DNA of 64,000 nucleotides. Source: Halomicrobium urmianum (GTDB taxonomy: Archaea; Halobacteriota; Halobacteria; Halobacteriales; Haloarculaceae). Of the stretch, positions 1 through 7,071 are shown in pieces; within the stretch, counting starts at the first letter, position 1, and each line of letters starts with the position of its first letter. The translations under genes were made by a program, and so were the position numbers. Under the pieces are notes generated by a model that was not told the DNA's origin, made no database searches, and worked only from the letters and a program-made list of their open reading frames with translations. The DNA lies in the NCBI RefSeq assembly GCF_020217425.1, contig NZ_CP084090.1:2728001-2792000 (forward strand). The letters run 5' to 3'.

Positions 1-275
1 TGGCTGCGCTCGCTCTCGAAGGTCAGGTCGGGATCGCCCCGGCCAGTCACGGTCGCACGCTCGCCGCCGGCCTCGATCGTGGCCGTGATGGTGGCGTCGG
101 GGTCCCGACAGGCCGCGACGAACTCCGGATCGAAGTCGGCGGGGACGCGGTCGGCCTCGACGGCCAGGATGCAGTCCCCGGCCGGCGTCAGGTAGTCGTC
201 TCCGGTCACCTCGAGCGTGCTCGCGTGCTCGGCGCTGACGTGTTCGTGGCCGCGCGCGCGGACGGCTTCTTCCAT
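1..275 (-). CDS. DUF371 family protein (3' end cut by window)
   Basis: The ATG lies at 273-275 and the frame is open to the window edge. The product begins MEEAVRARGHEHVSAEHAST and continues with LEVTGDDYLTPAGDCILAVE. The G-H-E-H-V-S-A-x-H plus LT.AGDCI.AV pattern is what I know from the small archaeal DUF371 family (about 130-140 residues), so roughly two thirds are visible. The function of the family is not established. The next minus-strand gene starts 194 bases upstream at 469, so the two could be co-transcribed. Confidence 0.75.
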   Translation of the reverse strand, partial: MEEAVRARGHEHVSAEHASTLEVTGDDYLTPAGDCILAVEADRVPADFDPEFVAACRDPDATITATIEAGGERATVTGRGDPDLTFESERS

Positions 276-301
276 ACCACGCCCTTTCCGACACCCGTAC
301 T

Positions 302-469
302 TCAACGAGTCGACTCGGACGCGACGGTCACCGTGACAGCGCCGCAGGGGCACTCGTAGGCCCGGCGCTCGCCGGCCGCCGTCCGGTAGACGAGCGCCGG
401 TTCGTCCAGGGTGCGGTCGCAGCCGGCCGCCTCGCACGTGATCGCCTCGCCGCCGAGTTTCTCGATCAT
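302..469 (-). CDS. small Cys-containing protein (55 aa), possible zinc-binding
   Basis: A 55-residue frame starts with ATG at 467-469 (MIEKLGGEAITCEAAGCDRT) and ends with TGA at 302-304. Four cysteines form two pairs: C-x4-C near residues 12-17 and C-P-C near residues 40-42 (YECPCGAVTVTV). Such an arrangement could bind one zinc ion, as in the many single-zinc-ribbon proteins of haloarchaea. It precedes the DUF371 gene on the same strand with 26 bases between them, which suggests an operon. Codon bias favours this frame (GC-ending codons). I do not recognise the family; function unknown. Confidence 0.6.
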   Translation of the reverse strand: MIEKLGGEAITCEAAGCDRTLDEPALVYRTAAGERRAYECPCGAVTVTVASESTR

Positions 470-573
470 GGTTCACCGTCCGTGCCGGACACACGTCAAG
501 GCGAGCCAACCGCGCGGTGAAAGTGAAAGTGGCGGGCGCAAAGGATTTGACGACGGAGCACACCCGGGTACAC

Positions 574-2403
574 ATGTCGCTTTCGTGGCGGGGAGCGGCG
601 GTCGATCCGGGGAACGGTATCCCGACGGCCGCCGAGTGGCAGCCCGTGGAACTGCCGGGCCGACCGGCGGCGTTCGCCGGCGCGGACGCGGTCGCCTACC
701 GGACCGAATTCGCCGATCCGCGCGGGCCCAGGGAGGACCACGCCGCGATCGAACTCGACGGCGTGTACGCTCACGCGCGCGTGTGGTGTAACGGCGAGCA
801 GGTCGCCGAGCACGACGCCTACTTCGAGCCGCTCCGCGTGGACCTCCCCGTCGAGGACGACAACGAGGTGATCGTCGAGTGCCGCCGCCCGGAGGACCGA
901 TTCGGCGGCGTCCACGCCACCGACGAGGTCCCCGATGCGGCTGCAGTTCCCGGAGTCTGGTGGGGTGCGAGCCTCGAGACGTATCCGGACCCGTACGTCG
1001 AGTCGCTGACGGCGGCTCCGCGCATCGACGACGAGGACGACGCGTCCGTGGACGTGGCCGCCACGGTCGTCACCGACGAACCGCTCGACGACCGGCTCAC
1101 CCTCTCGCTCCGACCCGAGGGCGACGCCCGCGGCGGCGGTACGATGAACCGCGCGAGCGTGGAGACGGACCCGGGACGCGCCACCGTCACCGGCAGACTG
1201 GACGTCCGGAACCCCTCGCTGTGGTGGCCCCACGACCTGGGCGACCAGCCGCGGTACGCCGTCCGGGCCAAGCTGGACGACGCGGTCCGGACGACCGTGA
1301 CGGGCCTGCGGTCGGTCGAGTGGGCGGACGGCCTCGCGATCAACGGACAGCGGGCCCCCGCCCGCGGCGTGAACCTCGTGGACGGGACTCCCGCGGACGT
1401 CGAGCGCGCCGTCGAGGCCAACGCGAACCTCGTCCGTGCACACGCGCACGTCCTCTCACCGGCCGTCTACGAGGCCTGCGACGAGGCGGGCGTGCTCGTC
1501 TGGCAGGACCTCCCGCTGACCGGTCCCGGCGAGTTCGACGCCGAACGCGGCCGTGAACTCGCGGAGCGCCTCGAGCGGACGCGGCGTCGTCACCCGAGCC
1601 TGGCGGCCGTGTCGGTTCACGACGACCCCGTGCCGGCCTACGCGGAGGGACTGGGGTCGGGGCTAATCGACCGGCTCCGCTTCCGGTGGCGCGCCTGGCG
1701 GGCCGGCTACGACCACGAACCGGCCGAGTCGGTGGCCGACGCCGTGAGCGAGGTGCCGACGGTGCCCGTCGTCGGTCGGCCGGGCGTCGAGCCCGACGCC
1801 GCGACGCTGTACCCCGGCTGGGAGTTCGGCGACGTCGGTGACCTCGACTGGATCCGCGACCGCTACGGACTGGGCGCGGTCGTCGCCGAGTTCGGTGCCG
1901 GCGCACCGGCCGACGAGAACCCCCCCGGGGACGCCGCCGACGGAGAACCGCGCCCGGCACGCGCCGACGGCGGGGTCGGGGCGGCACAGTCGACGCAGGC
2001 GACCGTCGTGGGGCGGACGGCGGAAGCGCTGCGCCGGCGCGACGCCGACGCGCTCGCAGCCTACGCGCTCCGCGACGTCGGCGACTCCGAGATGGGTCTC
2101 CTCGGGCCAGACCGAGCGGACAAGCCCGCTTTCGAGCGCCTTCGACGGGCATACGAACCGGTCCAGGCGGTGTTGGCCGACCCCACGCCGGGCGAGAGCG
2201 ACCTCGTGGTACTCCACGACCGCCCCACCGGGTCGACGCTGACCGTCGAGTGGGACGTCGATGGCGAGCGGGAACAGACCGAAGTGGCCGTCGACGCCTA
2301 CGGCCGGGCGACGGTGACGACCCTGTCGCTGTCGGCCGGCGACGACGTGACCCTCGCCGTGGCCGTCGAGGACGACGTCGCCCGCAACAGCTACGCTATT
2401 TAA
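574..2403 (+). CDS. glycoside hydrolase family 2-like protein with altered catalytic motif
   Basis: 609 residues from ATG 574 (MSLSWRGAAVDPGNG). Residues 1-130 look like the sugar-binding jelly-roll domain of GH2 enzymes (beta-galactosidase/glucuronidase type; YRTEF...AAIELDGVYAHARVWCNGE), 150-260 like the Ig-like domain (VRNPSLWWPHDLGDQPRYAV), and the rest like a TIM barrel (RAPARGVNLVDGTPADVERAVEAN, ANLVRAHAHVLSPAVYEACDE, GVLVWQDLPL). Family members normally carry Asn-Glu as acid/base after a 'HPSI..WSLGNE' stretch; here the same place reads HPSLAAVSVHDDP, so the Glu is missing. A possible nucleophile remains in VVAEFGAGAP. It may be non-catalytic or use a changed mechanism. An upstream in-frame GTG at 517 is possible but the ATG fits better with the family start. 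The gene stands alone on its strand. Confidence 0.75.
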   Translation: MSLSWRGAAVDPGNGIPTAAEWQPVELPGRPAAFAGADAVAYRTEFADPRGPREDHAAIELDGVYAHARVWCNGEQVAEHDAYFEPLRVDLPVEDDNEVIVECRRPEDRFGGVHATDEVPDAAAVPGVWWGASLETYPDPYVESLTAAPRIDDEDDASVDVAATVVTDEPLDDRLTLSLRPEGDARGGGTMNRASVETDPGRATVTGRLDVRNPSLWWPHDLGDQPRYAVRAKLDDAVRTTVTGLRSVEWADGLAINGQRAPARGVNLVDGTPADVERAVEANANLVRAHAHVLSPAVYEACDEAGVLVWQDLPLTGPGEFDAERGRELAERLERTRRRHPSLAAVSVHDDPVPAYAEGLGSGLIDRLRFRWRAWRAGYDHEPAESVADAVSEVPTVPVVGRPGVEPDAATLYPGWEFGDVGDLDWIRDRYGLGAVVAEFGAGAPADENPPGDAADGEPRPARADGGVGAAQSTQATVVGRTAEALRRRDADALAAYALRDVGDSEMGLLGPDRADKPAFERLRRAYEPVQAVLADPTPGESDLVVLHDRPTGSTLTVEWDVDGEREQTEVAVDAYGRATVTTLSLSAGDDVTLAVAVEDDVARNSYAI

Positions 2404-2484
2404 GTCGCCTCGGATCCATGTTACTATCTCACGTCCCACCGTCAGGGCGTGTGACACCGATCCACGCGTTCAGGGTGACCGGAA

Positions 2485-2653
2485 CGTTTAAAACACTCCC
2501 GCTCCAATCAGTAGTCACCAGAACGCTTCGGCGTTCGGGCAGTATCGCTTACGCCCAGCATGACAGGGAACCCTTGTTATCGGTGGCAGCCCATCATCGG
2601 TAGGCACCCGACTGTTCCGCGCCGGGGCGGCATGGCATAGAGGCTTGACAAAC
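2485..2653 (+). promoter_or_regulatory. promoter and long, structured leader of the coiled-coil gene
   Basis: A TATA-like GTTTAAAAC lies at 2486-2494. A start about 25 bases on would give a leader of about 140 bases, unusual in a genome of mostly [11 protein letters not shown]RNAs. The leader contains a perfect hairpin GAACGC-TTCG-GCGTTC (2521-2536, stable UUCG loop), then GGGC...GCCC (about 2537-2556), and a second domain in which GGAAC (2567-2571) can pair with GTTCC (2614-2618) around GGTG...CACC. Two TGACA boxes occur at 2561-2565 and 2646-2650. This could be an untranslated regulatory leader or an independent small RNA; the sequence alone does not decide. Confidence 0.4.
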
Positions 2654-3544
2654 ATGGCAGACTCGATAGACGAATCAAAGAACGTAGAACTCACCGAAGA
2701 GGACCTCGAAAACAAGTCGAAGGGCGAGCTCATCAAGCTCGCCGGGCAGCTCCGCGATCGACGAAACGAGCTGAACCAGCTCGCGTCCGAGCGGGCGTCC
2801 GATCGCGACGACCTGAACGCAAAGACTCGCGAGAAGGTCGACGAGGCCCAGGAACACCGCGAGCAGCGCGACGAGCTCAACGAGCAGGTTCAGGAGCACA
2901 AGGAGAGCCGCAACGAGCTCAACGCCGAGGCCAACGAGCTGTTCGACAAGGTCGACAAGCTCAAGAACGACCTTGAACTCGACGAGGGCAAGTCCATCGA
3001 GGAGCTCGAGGACGAAATCGAAGACCTCGAGTTCAAGCAGCAGACCGAGGTCCTCTCCAGCGAGGACGAGCGCGAGCTCATCGAGAAGATCGAGACCAAG
3101 CGCGAGAAGCTCGCCGAGAAGAAGGAGAAGCTCGATCAGACCGACGACCTCGAGGAACTCAAGGAGGAGGCCGAGGAGGTCCGCTCCGAGGCGAGCCAGC
3201 ACCACCAGAAGGTGACGGAGCTGGCAGACGAGGCCCAGAAGCACCACAACCAGATGATCGAGGCCTATCGCGAGGCCGACGAGATCCGCGACGAGGCCGA
3301 CGAGATGCACGAGAAGTTCGTGGAGGCCCAGGAGGCCGCCGACCGCCACCACGAGGACTTCGTCCGCGTCCAGAAGCGCCTGCGCGAACTCGACAAGAAG
3401 GAGGAGGCCGAAGAGCGCTCCCAGCGCGAGGAAGAGCAGGAGGCCGCCCGCGAGGAGGCCGAGGAGATCTACCAGAAGTTCAAGGAAGGCGAGACCCTCG
3501 ACACCGAGGACCTGATGAAGCTGCAGAAAGCCGGCAAGCTCTAA
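2654..3544 (+). CDS. conserved archaeal coiled-coil protein
   Basis: 296 residues from ATG 2654 (MADSIDESKNVELTEEDLEN); a TTG nine bases upstream is a weaker start. Almost the entire protein is predicted coiled coil with heptads rich in Glu, Lys and Arg (LRDRRNELNQLASERASDRD, later EKREKLAEKKEKLDQTDDLE), a histidine-rich section (SQHHQKVTELADEAQKHHNQ) and a short C-terminal tail (YQKFKEGETLDTEDLMKLQK). Proteins of this type are widespread in archaea and are often mislabelled phosphoserine phosphatase; no phosphatase (HAD) motif DxDxT is present here. The size (about 300) is that of the family. Function unknown to me; a ribosome- or nucleoid-associated role would be speculation. Confidence 0.85.
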   Translation: MADSIDESKNVELTEEDLENKSKGELIKLAGQLRDRRNELNQLASERASDRDDLNAKTREKVDEAQEHREQRDELNEQVQEHKESRNELNAEANELFDKVDKLKNDLELDEGKSIEELEDEIEDLEFKQQTEVLSSEDERELIEKIETKREKLAEKKEKLDQTDDLEELKEEAEEVRSEASQHHQKVTELADEAQKHHNQMIEAYREADEIRDEADEMHEKFVEAQEAADRHHEDFVRVQKRLRELDKKEEAEERSQREEEQEAAREEAEEIYQKFKEGETLDTEDLMKLQKAGKL

Positions 3545-3545
3545 G

Positions 3546-3580
3546 TCGGCGTCTCTTCTCCCCGTTTTCTCCGTTCTCTA
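3546..3580 (+). terminator. pyrimidine-rich terminator after the coiled-coil gene
   Basis: Immediately after the stop at 3544 the coding strand reads CTCTTCTCCCCGTTTTCTCCG with a T4 tract. Archaeal termination depends on U-rich tracts without a needed hairpin, so this is a reasonable terminator for a gene expected to be well expressed. Confidence 0.4.
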
Positions 3581-3653
3581 GCGGCTGCACCGTCGGTTCT
3601 CGTACGTAGCGGTAACCGCAACAGCTTTGTCGCGGGACTTTCCCGCGTGTACT

Positions 3654-3887
3654 ATGACAGGCTGGTCCCCGCCTCGCCCCTCCCCGCGAGCGGTCGCGGC
3701 CGCGGTCGCGCTGTACGCGCTCGTGCTCGCCTACGCGCTGCTCGTCGTTCAGCAGGTACTGCTCGGCGTTCTGTTCGGAGTCTTCTTCGTCGGTCTCTAC
3801 TTCGCCTGGCGGCTCCTCCGCGCGGTGGAGGCCATCGCCGACGCCCAGCAGCGGATGGCCGACCGCCGGGAGTACCGCGACGGATAG
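3654..3887 (+). CDS. small membrane protein, two TM segments
   Basis: 77 residues from ATG 3654 (MTGWSPPRPSPRAVAAAVAL). Hydrophobic stretches at about residues 12-32 (AVAAAVALYALVLAYALLVV) and 34-52 (VLLGVLFGVFFVGLYFAW) would give a hairpin membrane protein; the tail is charged (AQQRMADRREYRDG). The upstream sequence GCAACAGCTTTGTCGC may serve as promoter about 30 bases before the ATG. It precedes lysE-type gene by 39 bases. No family recognised beyond 'haloarchaeal hypothetical membrane protein'. Confidence 0.7.
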   Translation: MTGWSPPRPSPRAVAAAVALYALVLAYALLVVQQVLLGVLFGVFFVGLYFAWRLLRAVEAIADAQQRMADRREYRDG

Positions 3888-3926
3888 CCGCGACCTATAT
3901 GGCGGTCCGACACAGAGACGCCACCG

Positions 3927-4598
3927 ATGGGACTGGTCGCGACGATAACGGGCGGTGTCGTCTTCGGACTGGCGCTGGCTGCCCCGCCGGGCCCGATGAA
4001 CGCGGTCATCGCCGAGGAGAGCGCACTCCGCGGGTGGGGGGCCGGCTTCCGAGCGGGGCTCGGCGCGATGGTCGCCGACGCGTGCTTCTTCGTACTGGCG
4101 CTTCTGGGTGTCGTCGCCGTCGTGGATCGGACGCCGGCGCTGCGGACGGCGATGGTCGCCGTCGGCGGAGTGCTCATGCTGTACTTCGCGGTCGACGCGG
4201 CCCGCGCTGCGGGACCGTTCCTCGGCGACGGCGTCGATGCGACCGGCGAGTCGAAGGGATTCAGGAAGGCGTTCGCGCTGGCCATCACGAACCCCTACCA
4301 GATCGTCTTCTGGCTGGCCGTCGGCGTCAAACTGCTCGAACCGGGGCAACTCGACGTGCTGGCGCCGCTGCCGGTCGTCGGCGATCAGGTGGCGGGCGCG
4401 TTCGTCGTCGAGACGGGGAGCCCGGCGCTACTCGGCGGCCTGTTCGGCGGGATCGGGCTCTGGATCGTCGGGTTCCCGGCGACGATCGCGGTCGCCAGGC
4501 GCCGCGTCGAGGGGGCCGCACAGCTGATCGCGTGGCTCTCCGCGGCCGTCCTCGCGGCCTTCGGCGTGCTGTTCCTGTGGGACGCGCTTCCGGTCTAG
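3927..4598 (+). CDS. LysE family exporter
   Basis: 223 residues. The N-terminus GLALAAPPGPMNAVIAEESA carries the LysE/RhtB signature (PPGPMN close to the N-terminus), followed by a segment with charged GWGAGFRAGLGAMVADACFF and a total of about six hydrophobic segments. NPYQIVFWLAVG in the middle is also typical (LysE: NP...FW). The family exports amino acids or other small solutes; the substrate cannot be told. The stop codon TAG (4596-4598) overlaps the stop of the convergent HD gene within a shared CTAG. Confidence 0.88.
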   Translation: MGLVATITGGVVFGLALAAPPGPMNAVIAEESALRGWGAGFRAGLGAMVADACFFVLALLGVVAVVDRTPALRTAMVAVGGVLMLYFAVDAARAAGPFLGDGVDATGESKGFRKAFALAITNPYQIVFWLAVGVKLLEPGQLDVLAPLPVVGDQVAGAFVVETGSPALLGGLFGGIGLWIVGFPATIAVARRRVEGAAQLIAWLSAAVLAAFGVLFLWDALPV

Positions 4599-5302
4599 GG
4601 ACCGGTGGGCGCGTCGTCGAGGTCAGTGCCGGCGTCTATCTCGGCGACCTCCTCCTCGAGCCACTCCCGGAACCAGCGAACGCGCTTGAGGCGCCGGTGG
4701 ACGATGGAGTGCGCCGCGTCGCTGACGATCCGCTCGCGCGCGTCCTCGCCCCGCTCGACGACGCGACCGACCATGTCGGCGGCGTCCATGTGCGAGCGAG
4801 CCTCGTAGCCCATTCGCAGGAGCATCAGAGCGGTCCCGTTCGCGCCGACCTTGTCGAGGATGTCCGCCTCGATGAGACACTGAGTCTCAAGGGGAAGGTC
4901 GCGGAGGTCGCCCTGATAGGAGTGGTCGCTGACGGCCTGGTGGACCTGCTGGACGAACGACTCGGGATAGTCGCCGTGCGTCTCGAGGTACTCGCGGGCG
5001 ATGGTCGCCCCCGCCTCGGCGTGGGCGTCCTGTTCGGCCTCGAGCTTGGCGATGTCGTGAAAGAGGGCCGCAACTCTGGTGACGTCCACGTTGGCGCCCT
5101 CCTTGCGTGCGATCGTCTCGCCGAGTTCCACGACGTTCAGGATGTGGTTGAACCGGTACTCGGCGGAGTGCCAGGGGTACCACCGCATTCGACCGCCTTC
5201 GTCCTCGTTCTCGACGCTGGCCGCGAGATAGTCGTGGACGAACTCCTTCATAGCCTCGAACTCCCCGTCCGAAACCGGTGACTCACGGATCTCGACGCCC
5301 AC
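4595..5302 (-). CDS. HD superfamily metal-dependent phosphohydrolase
   Basis: 235 residues from ATG at 5300-5302. The HD signature is visible: H in AEYRFNHILNVVELGETIAR, the HD pair in RVAALFHDIAKLEAEQDAHA, H...H in a later helix (HQAVSDHSYQGD) and an Asp in IEADILDKVGANGTALMLLR. HD proteins hydrolyse phosphate esters such as nucleotides or cyclic nucleotides with a metal pair. The substrate is unknown. Its last four bases overlap the convergent LysE gene. An HD protein of this architecture (WYPWHSAEYRFNH, then HDIAK) is common in haloarchaea. Confidence 0.85.
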   Translation of the reverse strand: MGVEIRESPVSDGEFEAMKEFVHDYLAASVENEDEGGRMRWYPWHSAEYRFNHILNVVELGETIARKEGANVDVTRVAALFHDIAKLEAEQDAHAEAGATIAREYLETHGDYPESFVQQVHQAVSDHSYQGDLRDLPLETQCLIEADILDKVGANGTALMLLRMGYEARSHMDAADMVGRVVERGEDARERIVSDAAHSIVHRRLKRVRWFREWLEEEVAEIDAGTDLDDAPTGP

Positions 5303-5856
5303 GGAACCACCTCCATCGTCGCGATTCGATATTCATCTTACGGATAAGATGGTTCGTTCGGGCCTTTAGCGTTACGACGCACCGAACGTCGAAACTACCC
5401 GGAAAAACGATCCAGCGCGACAGACGTCCCGTCGCTGAAGCGGAGTAACGCTCGGTTCAGATACGCTAATCGTGGCTTACGATACCGTTAAACATAGTTT
5501 ACGCGAATTTAATTGCGATCGATCGCGCGTCGGGAGGAGAACACGGTCGGTGATCCGGAGTGGTTGAGCGACGGATCCGACCGCGCGCCAGGGGGTAGTA
5601 TGCCCGTGCGAGTGACGACCGCGTCGGGCAGCCGCTGCGGTCGCCGAGCTGTACGGACAACCGGGAATCTTCCGTGACATCCGATTCCTCGGCGATATAG
5701 TGGACGATATCGTCATTATTAAGAGTTTGTCCGAACGTCCTTAAAGAATTGATACGGTTTGGTGGATACACATCAAATGATATTCGAACTGGACGCACGT
5801 CCGATTCGTGACATTCGAGTGAAGTATTAAGGCACTGGTCGTCGTCCACTGCGCGT
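5303..5856. other. 554-base gene-free, relatively AT-rich spacer
   Basis: This stretch separates two genes that point away from each other (HD gene minus, GNAT gene plus) and so must hold both promoters. It is clearly richer in A/T than its surroundings (for example around 5465-5520 and 5695-5830) and contains short palindromes such as GACGATATCGTC near 5703-5715. An open frame on the minus strand (about 5499-5849) has no codon bias typical of this genome, and I recognise no family in it. It may be a decayed gene or only regulatory DNA. Confidence 0.5.
5824..5831 (+). promoter_or_regulatory. TATA box of the GNAT-zinc finger gene
   Basis: GTATTAAG is centred about 29 bases before the ATG at 5857, the spacing expected for a haloarchaeal [20 protein letters not shown]. 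Confidence 0.5.
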
Positions 5857-6579
5857 ATGGACGTCAGACCAGCCGAACACGCTGATCGACCCGCGATCAG
5901 GGACGTGGCGCGGCGCTCGCTGCAGGCCTCCTACTCTCTGGAGCCGCGTGCGATCACCACCGCTATCGAGGAGTGGTACGACGAGGACCGGCTGGCGCAG
6001 ACGCTGGAGGACGAGAACCGCTCCCTGCTCGTCGCAGAGTGGGACGGACAGGTCGTGGCATTCACGGAGAGCACCCTGACCGGTGACGACGTCGGAACCA
6101 TCCTCTGGATCCACGTCGACCCCGCCCACCGCGGCCGCGGCATCGGAACCGACCTCTTCGAGGCGACCCGCGACCACCTCGCCGAACGGGGTACGACCCG
6201 ACTCCAGGGTCGGGTCCTGGCCGACAACGCGGTCGGCAACGCCTTCTACCACGAGCAGGGCTTCGAGGAGGCCGGCCAGCAGGAAGTCGACATCGCCGGC
6301 CGCACGTACGTCGAGAACCGCTACGTCGAGAGCGACTCCGGCCGCGAGGCCATCCCCGTCGACGACCGTACCGTCTACGTCGACCACGACGTCACCGAGG
6401 AGGGCTCCATCGCCCCCTTCAAAGTGGTCTACGCCGACGACGACGGCGAAGGGAAGTACGGCTTCTACTGCTCGAACTGCCGGACCGTCGCTAACGCCAT
6501 GGACGCCATGGGCCGCATCGAGTGCGACGAGTGCGGAAACGCCCGCAAGCCCACGCGATGGGACGCGTCCTACCTCTGA
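5857..6579 (+). CDS. GNAT acetyltransferase fused to a C-terminal DUF5816-type zinc domain
   Basis: 240 residues. Residues 1-150 form a GNAT fold: N-terminal MDVRPAEHADRPAIRDVARR, acetyl-CoA loop VDPAHRGRGIGTDLFEATRD (R/Q-x-x-G-x-G/A) and the terminal AVGNAFYHEQGFEEAG. Residues about 165-240 (RTVYVDHDVTEEGSIAPFKV, then YCSNCRTVANAMDAMGRIEC, DECGNARKP) resemble the haloarchaeal DUF5816 module with four cysteines (CxxC...CxxC) that likely bind zinc. In other haloarchaea I know that module mainly as a separate small protein, so the fusion is of interest. Substrate unknown. The 3' end overlaps a minus-strand mini-gene by 10 bases. Confidence 0.87.
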   Translation: MDVRPAEHADRPAIRDVARRSLQASYSLEPRAITTAIEEWYDEDRLAQTLEDENRSLLVAEWDGQVVAFTESTLTGDDVGTILWIHVDPAHRGRGIGTDLFEATRDHLAERGTTRLQGRVLADNAVGNAFYHEQGFEEAGQQEVDIAGRTYVENRYVESDSGREAIPVDDRTVYVDHDVTEEGSIAPFKVVYADDDGEGKYGFYCSNCRTVANAMDAMGRIECDECGNARKPTRWDASYL

Positions 6580-6731
6580 GACCCGGCCCGCCGCAGTACC
6601 AGCGCGTAGTAGAGGGCGAACAGCACCACTGCGATCGTCACTCCGACGACCGTGTCCGCCACGAGGGTCTCGATGGACGTCGCGTGCGCCAGGTAGGCAC
6701 CACTCGAGAGCAGTGTGAAACCTGATTCCAT
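6570..6731 (-). CDS. 53-residue single-span membrane protein
   Basis: ATG at 6729-6731, TAG at 6570-6572. The product starts MESGFTLLSSGAYLAHATSI and has one clear membrane segment (VVGVTIAVVLFALYYALVL, about residues 28-47) followed by a positive tail RRAGSQR, which predicts an outside N-terminus. A TATA element sits at the right distance upstream. Small one-span proteins like this are common and badly annotated in haloarchaea. No function can be given. Confidence 0.6.
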   Translation of the reverse strand: MESGFTLLSSGAYLAHATSIETLVADTVVGVTIAVVLFALYYALVLRRAGSQR

Positions 6732-6756
6732 CGTCACGTGTTTATTCGCCGCCTGT

Positions 6757-6765
6757 CACTTAAAG
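6757..6765 (-). promoter_or_regulatory. TATA box of the 53-residue membrane protein gene
   Basis: Read on the minus strand the element is CTTTAAGTG, about 30 bases before the ATG at 6731. It supports the reality of the small gene and a [11 protein letters not shown]RNA. Confidence 0.5.
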
Positions 6766-6820
6766 CGAACCGGGCGTTCCCAGCAGGTGGGAGCGGTCGA
6801 AACATGCAAGATGTTTTATA

Positions 6821-6920
6821 TAGTCCCGGGCGGATTCGAACCTCGAAGGCTCGAATCCTCTCGCCTTCTGCTTCGAATCCGCGGGGATACCTGCTGCTCA
6901 CGGATTTGTTCGCAGCAGGA
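6821..6920 (-). repeat. duplicated tRNA-Gln 3' end and hairpin-rich spacer (integration scar)
   Basis: The 22 bases at 6821-6842 are identical to the 3'-terminal 22 bases of the tRNA-Gln gene (6921-6942), exactly 100 bases away and in the same orientation; they comprise half of the T arm, the acceptor strand and the discriminator base. Such a pair is the usual footprint of a tRNA-targeting integrase (attL/attR core). Between them lie two inverted repeats: GCGGATTCGAA/TTCGAATCCGC (6830-6840 with 6872-6882, inner AAGGC/GCCTT) and CCTGCTGC/GCAGCAGG (6890-6897 with about 6911-6918). The 'element' left between the cores is too short to code for anything. Confidence 0.6.
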
Positions 6921-7037
6921 TAGTCCCGGGCGGATTCGAACCGCCGTCATGGGCTTTCCTCGTGGCAAACTCATTACAATTGGTGTCGAGTATGTCACTC
7001 CAAAGGCCCATATGATTGGCCACTACACCACGGGACT
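6921..7037 (-). tRNA. tRNA-Gln (anticodon UUG) with a 43-base intron
   Basis: On the minus strand the acceptor AGTCCCG (5') pairs with CGGGACT plus discriminator A. The D arm is in TGGTGTAGTGGCCAATCA, the anticodon stem is TGGGC/GCCCA, the loop begins CTTTGG with anticodon TTG, and the T arm is GGCGG-TTCGAAT-CCGCC. About 43 bases (from AGTGACATAC to GCCACGAGGA) interrupt the loop just 3' of the anticodon, at the canonical 37/38 position, leaving a mature tRNA of about 74 bases. Haloarchaea are known to carry an intron in tRNA-Gln(UUG); the one in Haloferax is shorter (31). Splicing needs the tRNA endonuclease and RtcB-type ligase. CCA is not encoded. Confidence 0.9.
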
Positions 7038-7062
7038 TCTCACTACGGCATTGCAGTCACGC

Positions 7063-7071
7063 TGTTTTATT
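7063..7071 (-). promoter_or_regulatory. probable TATA box of tRNA-Gln
   Basis: Minus-strand AATAAAACA is centred about 30 bases before the tRNA 5' end at 7037. It overlaps the stop codon of the HNH fragment (CAA TAA), so the tRNA promoter lies within the end of that broken gene. Confidence 0.45.

Noticed and set aside
2498-2650. Two-unit H/ACA guide RNA upstream of the coiled-coil gene
   Set aside because: TGACA boxes and hairpins are present, but the stems do not sit directly before the boxes with the usual 14-16-base pocket spacing; kept only as a structured leader.
5499-5849. 116-codon frame on the minus strand in the AT-rich spacer
   Set aside because: Mixed codon bias, no family and it covers the promoter of the GNAT gene; at most a decayed gene.
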